Assembly (NCBI RefSeq): GCF_000332475.2 | Contig: NZ_AOGX02000028.1 | Location: 1-6,641 of the forward strand | Source of the DNA: Leptospira yanagawae serovar Saopaulo str. Sao Paulo = ATCC 700523 | GTDB taxonomy: Bacteria; Spirochaetota; Leptospiria; Leptospirales; Leptospiraceae | Direction of reading: 5' to 3' | Length of the DNA: 6,641 nt | Shown: positions 5,891-6,641 of the stretch, piece after piece | Numbering within the stretch: position 1 is the stretch's first letter | How the letters are laid out: every line of letters starts with the position of its first letter | Program-made: the position numbers and the translations under genes | Notes under the pieces: model-generated | What the model was told of the DNA's origin: nothing | Databases searched by the model: none | Seen by the model: only the letters and a program-made list of their open reading frames with translations

Positions 5891-5907
5891 AATATCTTTC
5901 CTCCTTC

Positions 5908-6068
5908 GTATAACAGCGACTTACCGCTACGCTTCGGCACAGGGCCTCGCTCGGCCTACGGCAAATTCCCCTTCTGGCATTCGCCTTGCCTTCGCAAGCT
6001 ACATGCCAGTCCCTAACGTCCCGCAGGGACTCAGGGTCGGGGAACTTCGGTAAGTCTATTCGTTATGC
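5908..6068 (+). repeat. attC-like recombination site 7
   Basis: The outer boxes GTATAAC (5908-5914) and GTTATGC (6062-6068) are mismatched at one position, as in sites 3 and 6. The L arm is ACTTACCG/CGGTAAGT and the mid-stem ATTCCCC/GGGGAAC. The inner hairpin is CTTGC-cttc-GCAAG and the apical hairpin GTCCC-gca-GGGAC. The spacer before the right box is one base shorter (ctattc instead of ctagttc), as also in site 5. The crossover is predicted between G6062 and T6063. Confidence 0.82.
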
Positions 6069-6493
6069 GCAATAAGCAAAAATAACAATGAATAGAAGGA
6101 AACATGAGAATGGAAACAAATGTTAAAAAAAGCAAAAGACCTACTTGGATATCAGCTACTGGAATAATAGGTATTATTTTTTCTATCATTGGGTTATATG
6201 CTGGTGTAGAAGATCTATTTACACCTCAAATAATAGACAAACAAAAAGAAATATTTGAAAATTTTGAAACAAAAACAAAAGAACCAAATAAAAAAAATGT
6301 TATAAACAATAACATAAAAAAGGCTACATCTGATTTATTTAGTTCTTTCAATGAGATGATTGAAAAGCCTATTTGGTATGAAAAATGGATGATTTACACT
6401 GGTGTTATGACGCCTCTAGTCCTTAATATATCGTTACTCTACATTTGCATAAATCTACTTTCTCTTAAATCTTCTGCTGTGGTAATGTTTTAC
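6063..6493 (+). mobile_element. Gene cassette 7, interrupted by an IS3-family element
   Basis: The left end GTTATGCGCAATAAGCAAA matches the other cassette starts. No attC-like site follows the gene within the window; an insertion sequence begins at about 6494 instead. By the rule seen in the other six cassettes, the missing right end should read approximately TTTGCTTAnnnGCGCATAAC. Confidence 0.6.
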
Positions 6494-6496
6494 TGA
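6104..6496 (+). CDS. Small membrane protein, probably 3'-truncated by an insertion sequence
   Basis: A 130-codon open frame with two predicted membrane segments, residues about 15-34 (WISATGIIGIIFSIIGLYAG) and about 96-120 (MIYTGVMTPLVLNISLLYICINLL). A polar, Lys/Asn-rich segment of about 60 residues separates them. The family is not recognised. Two starts compete: ATG 6104, and ATG 6110 two codons on. AGAAGGA at 6094-6100 is 3 nt from the first and 9 nt from the second, so 6110 is the better-spaced start. The stop TGA (6494-6496) coincides with the probable end of the IS3-family element, so the last residues may not be native and the original protein was probably longer. Confidence 0.62.
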   Translation: MRMETNVKKSKRPTWISATGIIGIIFSIIGLYAGVEDLFTPQIIDKQKEIFENFETKTKEPNKKNVINNNIKKATSDLFSSFNEMIEKPIWYEKWMIYTGVMTPLVLNISLLYICINLLSLKSSAVVMFY

Positions 6497-6641
6497 AGTT
6501 CCTAAGTAAAAATATACTCACGAATAGGCATGAAATTCATTTTCAAATGTAACAGGAGCTTTGTATCCAATTTTAGAATGCAAACGCTTTCTGTTATAAA
6601 AAACCTCGATATACTCAAATAGAGAACTTCGAGCCTGTTCT
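6494..6641 (-). mobile_element. IS3-family insertion sequence, right-end portion (continues beyond window)
   Basis: The transposase C-terminus on the minus strand ends 24 bp from a possible IS terminus beginning TGAAGTTCCTAAG at 6494. IS3-family ends usually begin with TG, and orfB usually stops close to the right end. The exact boundary is inferred because the other terminus and any target duplication are out of view. Confidence 0.6.
6518..6641 (-). CDS. IS3-family transposase (OrfB) C-terminal fragment
   Basis: Minus-strand translation from the window edge gives 40 residues ending at TGA (complement of 6518-6520). They include [20 protein letters not shown], followed by [14 protein letters not shown]. 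The [20 protein letters not shown] block is the well-known C-terminal signature of IS3-family OrfB DDE transposases, just after the catalytic Glu, which would lie upstream beyond the window. The frame is open to the edge with no frameshift. IS3-family elements such as IS1500 are known in Leptospira, but this short tail does not assign a specific element. Confidence 0.9.
   Translation of the reverse strand, partial: EQARSSLFEYIEVFYNRKRLHSKIGYKAPVTFENEFHAYS

Larger units (their letters stand above)
5119..6062 (+). mobile_element. Gene cassette 6 (exported TPR-like protein)
   Basis: This is a single-gene cassette. Its left end GTTATACGCAAGAGGAAA and right end TTTCCTCCTTCGTATAAC are complementary at 16 of 18 positions. 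The left arm of this stem includes the ribosome binding site of the gene. Confidence 0.72.

Noticed and set aside
7..6068. CRISPR array
   Set aside because: Repeats are about 161-165 bp and diverge with compensatory changes; the intervals are complete genes of 370-940 bp, not short uniform spacers.

Overview
The window looks like a stretch of a chromosomal integron-type gene-cassette array from an AT-rich, spirochaete-like bacterium, probably Leptospira or a close relative. That guess rests on three things: AT-rich coding sequence, a relaxed spirochaete-style lipobox in one cassette product, and an IS3-family element at the right edge. No rRNA or housekeeping gene is present to confirm it.

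Layout: seven copies of a GC-rich, highly structured repeat of 161-165 bp (7-168, 1035-1196, 1962-2122, 2999-3159, 4095-4259, 4964-5124, 5908-6068) alternate with AT-rich genes, all on the + strand. Every repeat begins with GTATAAC or GCATAAC and ends with GTTATAC or GTTATGC. These are arranged like the R'' and R' core sites of integron attC sites, with L-box-like inner arms (ACTTACCG/CGGTAAGT and covarying versions). Cutting each repeat at G^TT gives six complete cassettes (163-1190, 1191-2116, 2117-3153, 3154-4253, 4254-5118, 5119-6062) and a seventh cut short by an IS3-family element near 6494. In order they carry: an Abi/HEPN-like protein; a RelE/HigB-type toxin with an overlapping XRE antitoxin, its own candidate promoter and a palindromic operator; a DUF5677-like protein; an Mrr-type restriction endonuclease; a lipoprotein; an exported TPR-like protein; and a small truncated membrane protein. 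No integrase gene is in the window.

The most striking signal is in how the ends pair. Within a repeat the two outer core boxes do not always match (mismatched in repeats 3, 6 and 7). In all six complete cassettes, however, the left end and the right end of the same cassette are exact reverse complements over the 7-bp box. The complementarity continues outward into cassette-specific sequence for about 16-18 bp. Inner arms covary within each repeat instead. This is what is expected if each cassette once closed on itself as a circle and was inserted by a cut at G^TT. The outward extension of the stem is more than the usual attC description contains.

Functionally, four of the first four cassettes are, or resemble, anti-phage, addiction or DNA-restriction modules. 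The next three encode envelope-directed or membrane proteins. There is no sign of one multi-gene pathway; each cassette looks autonomous.
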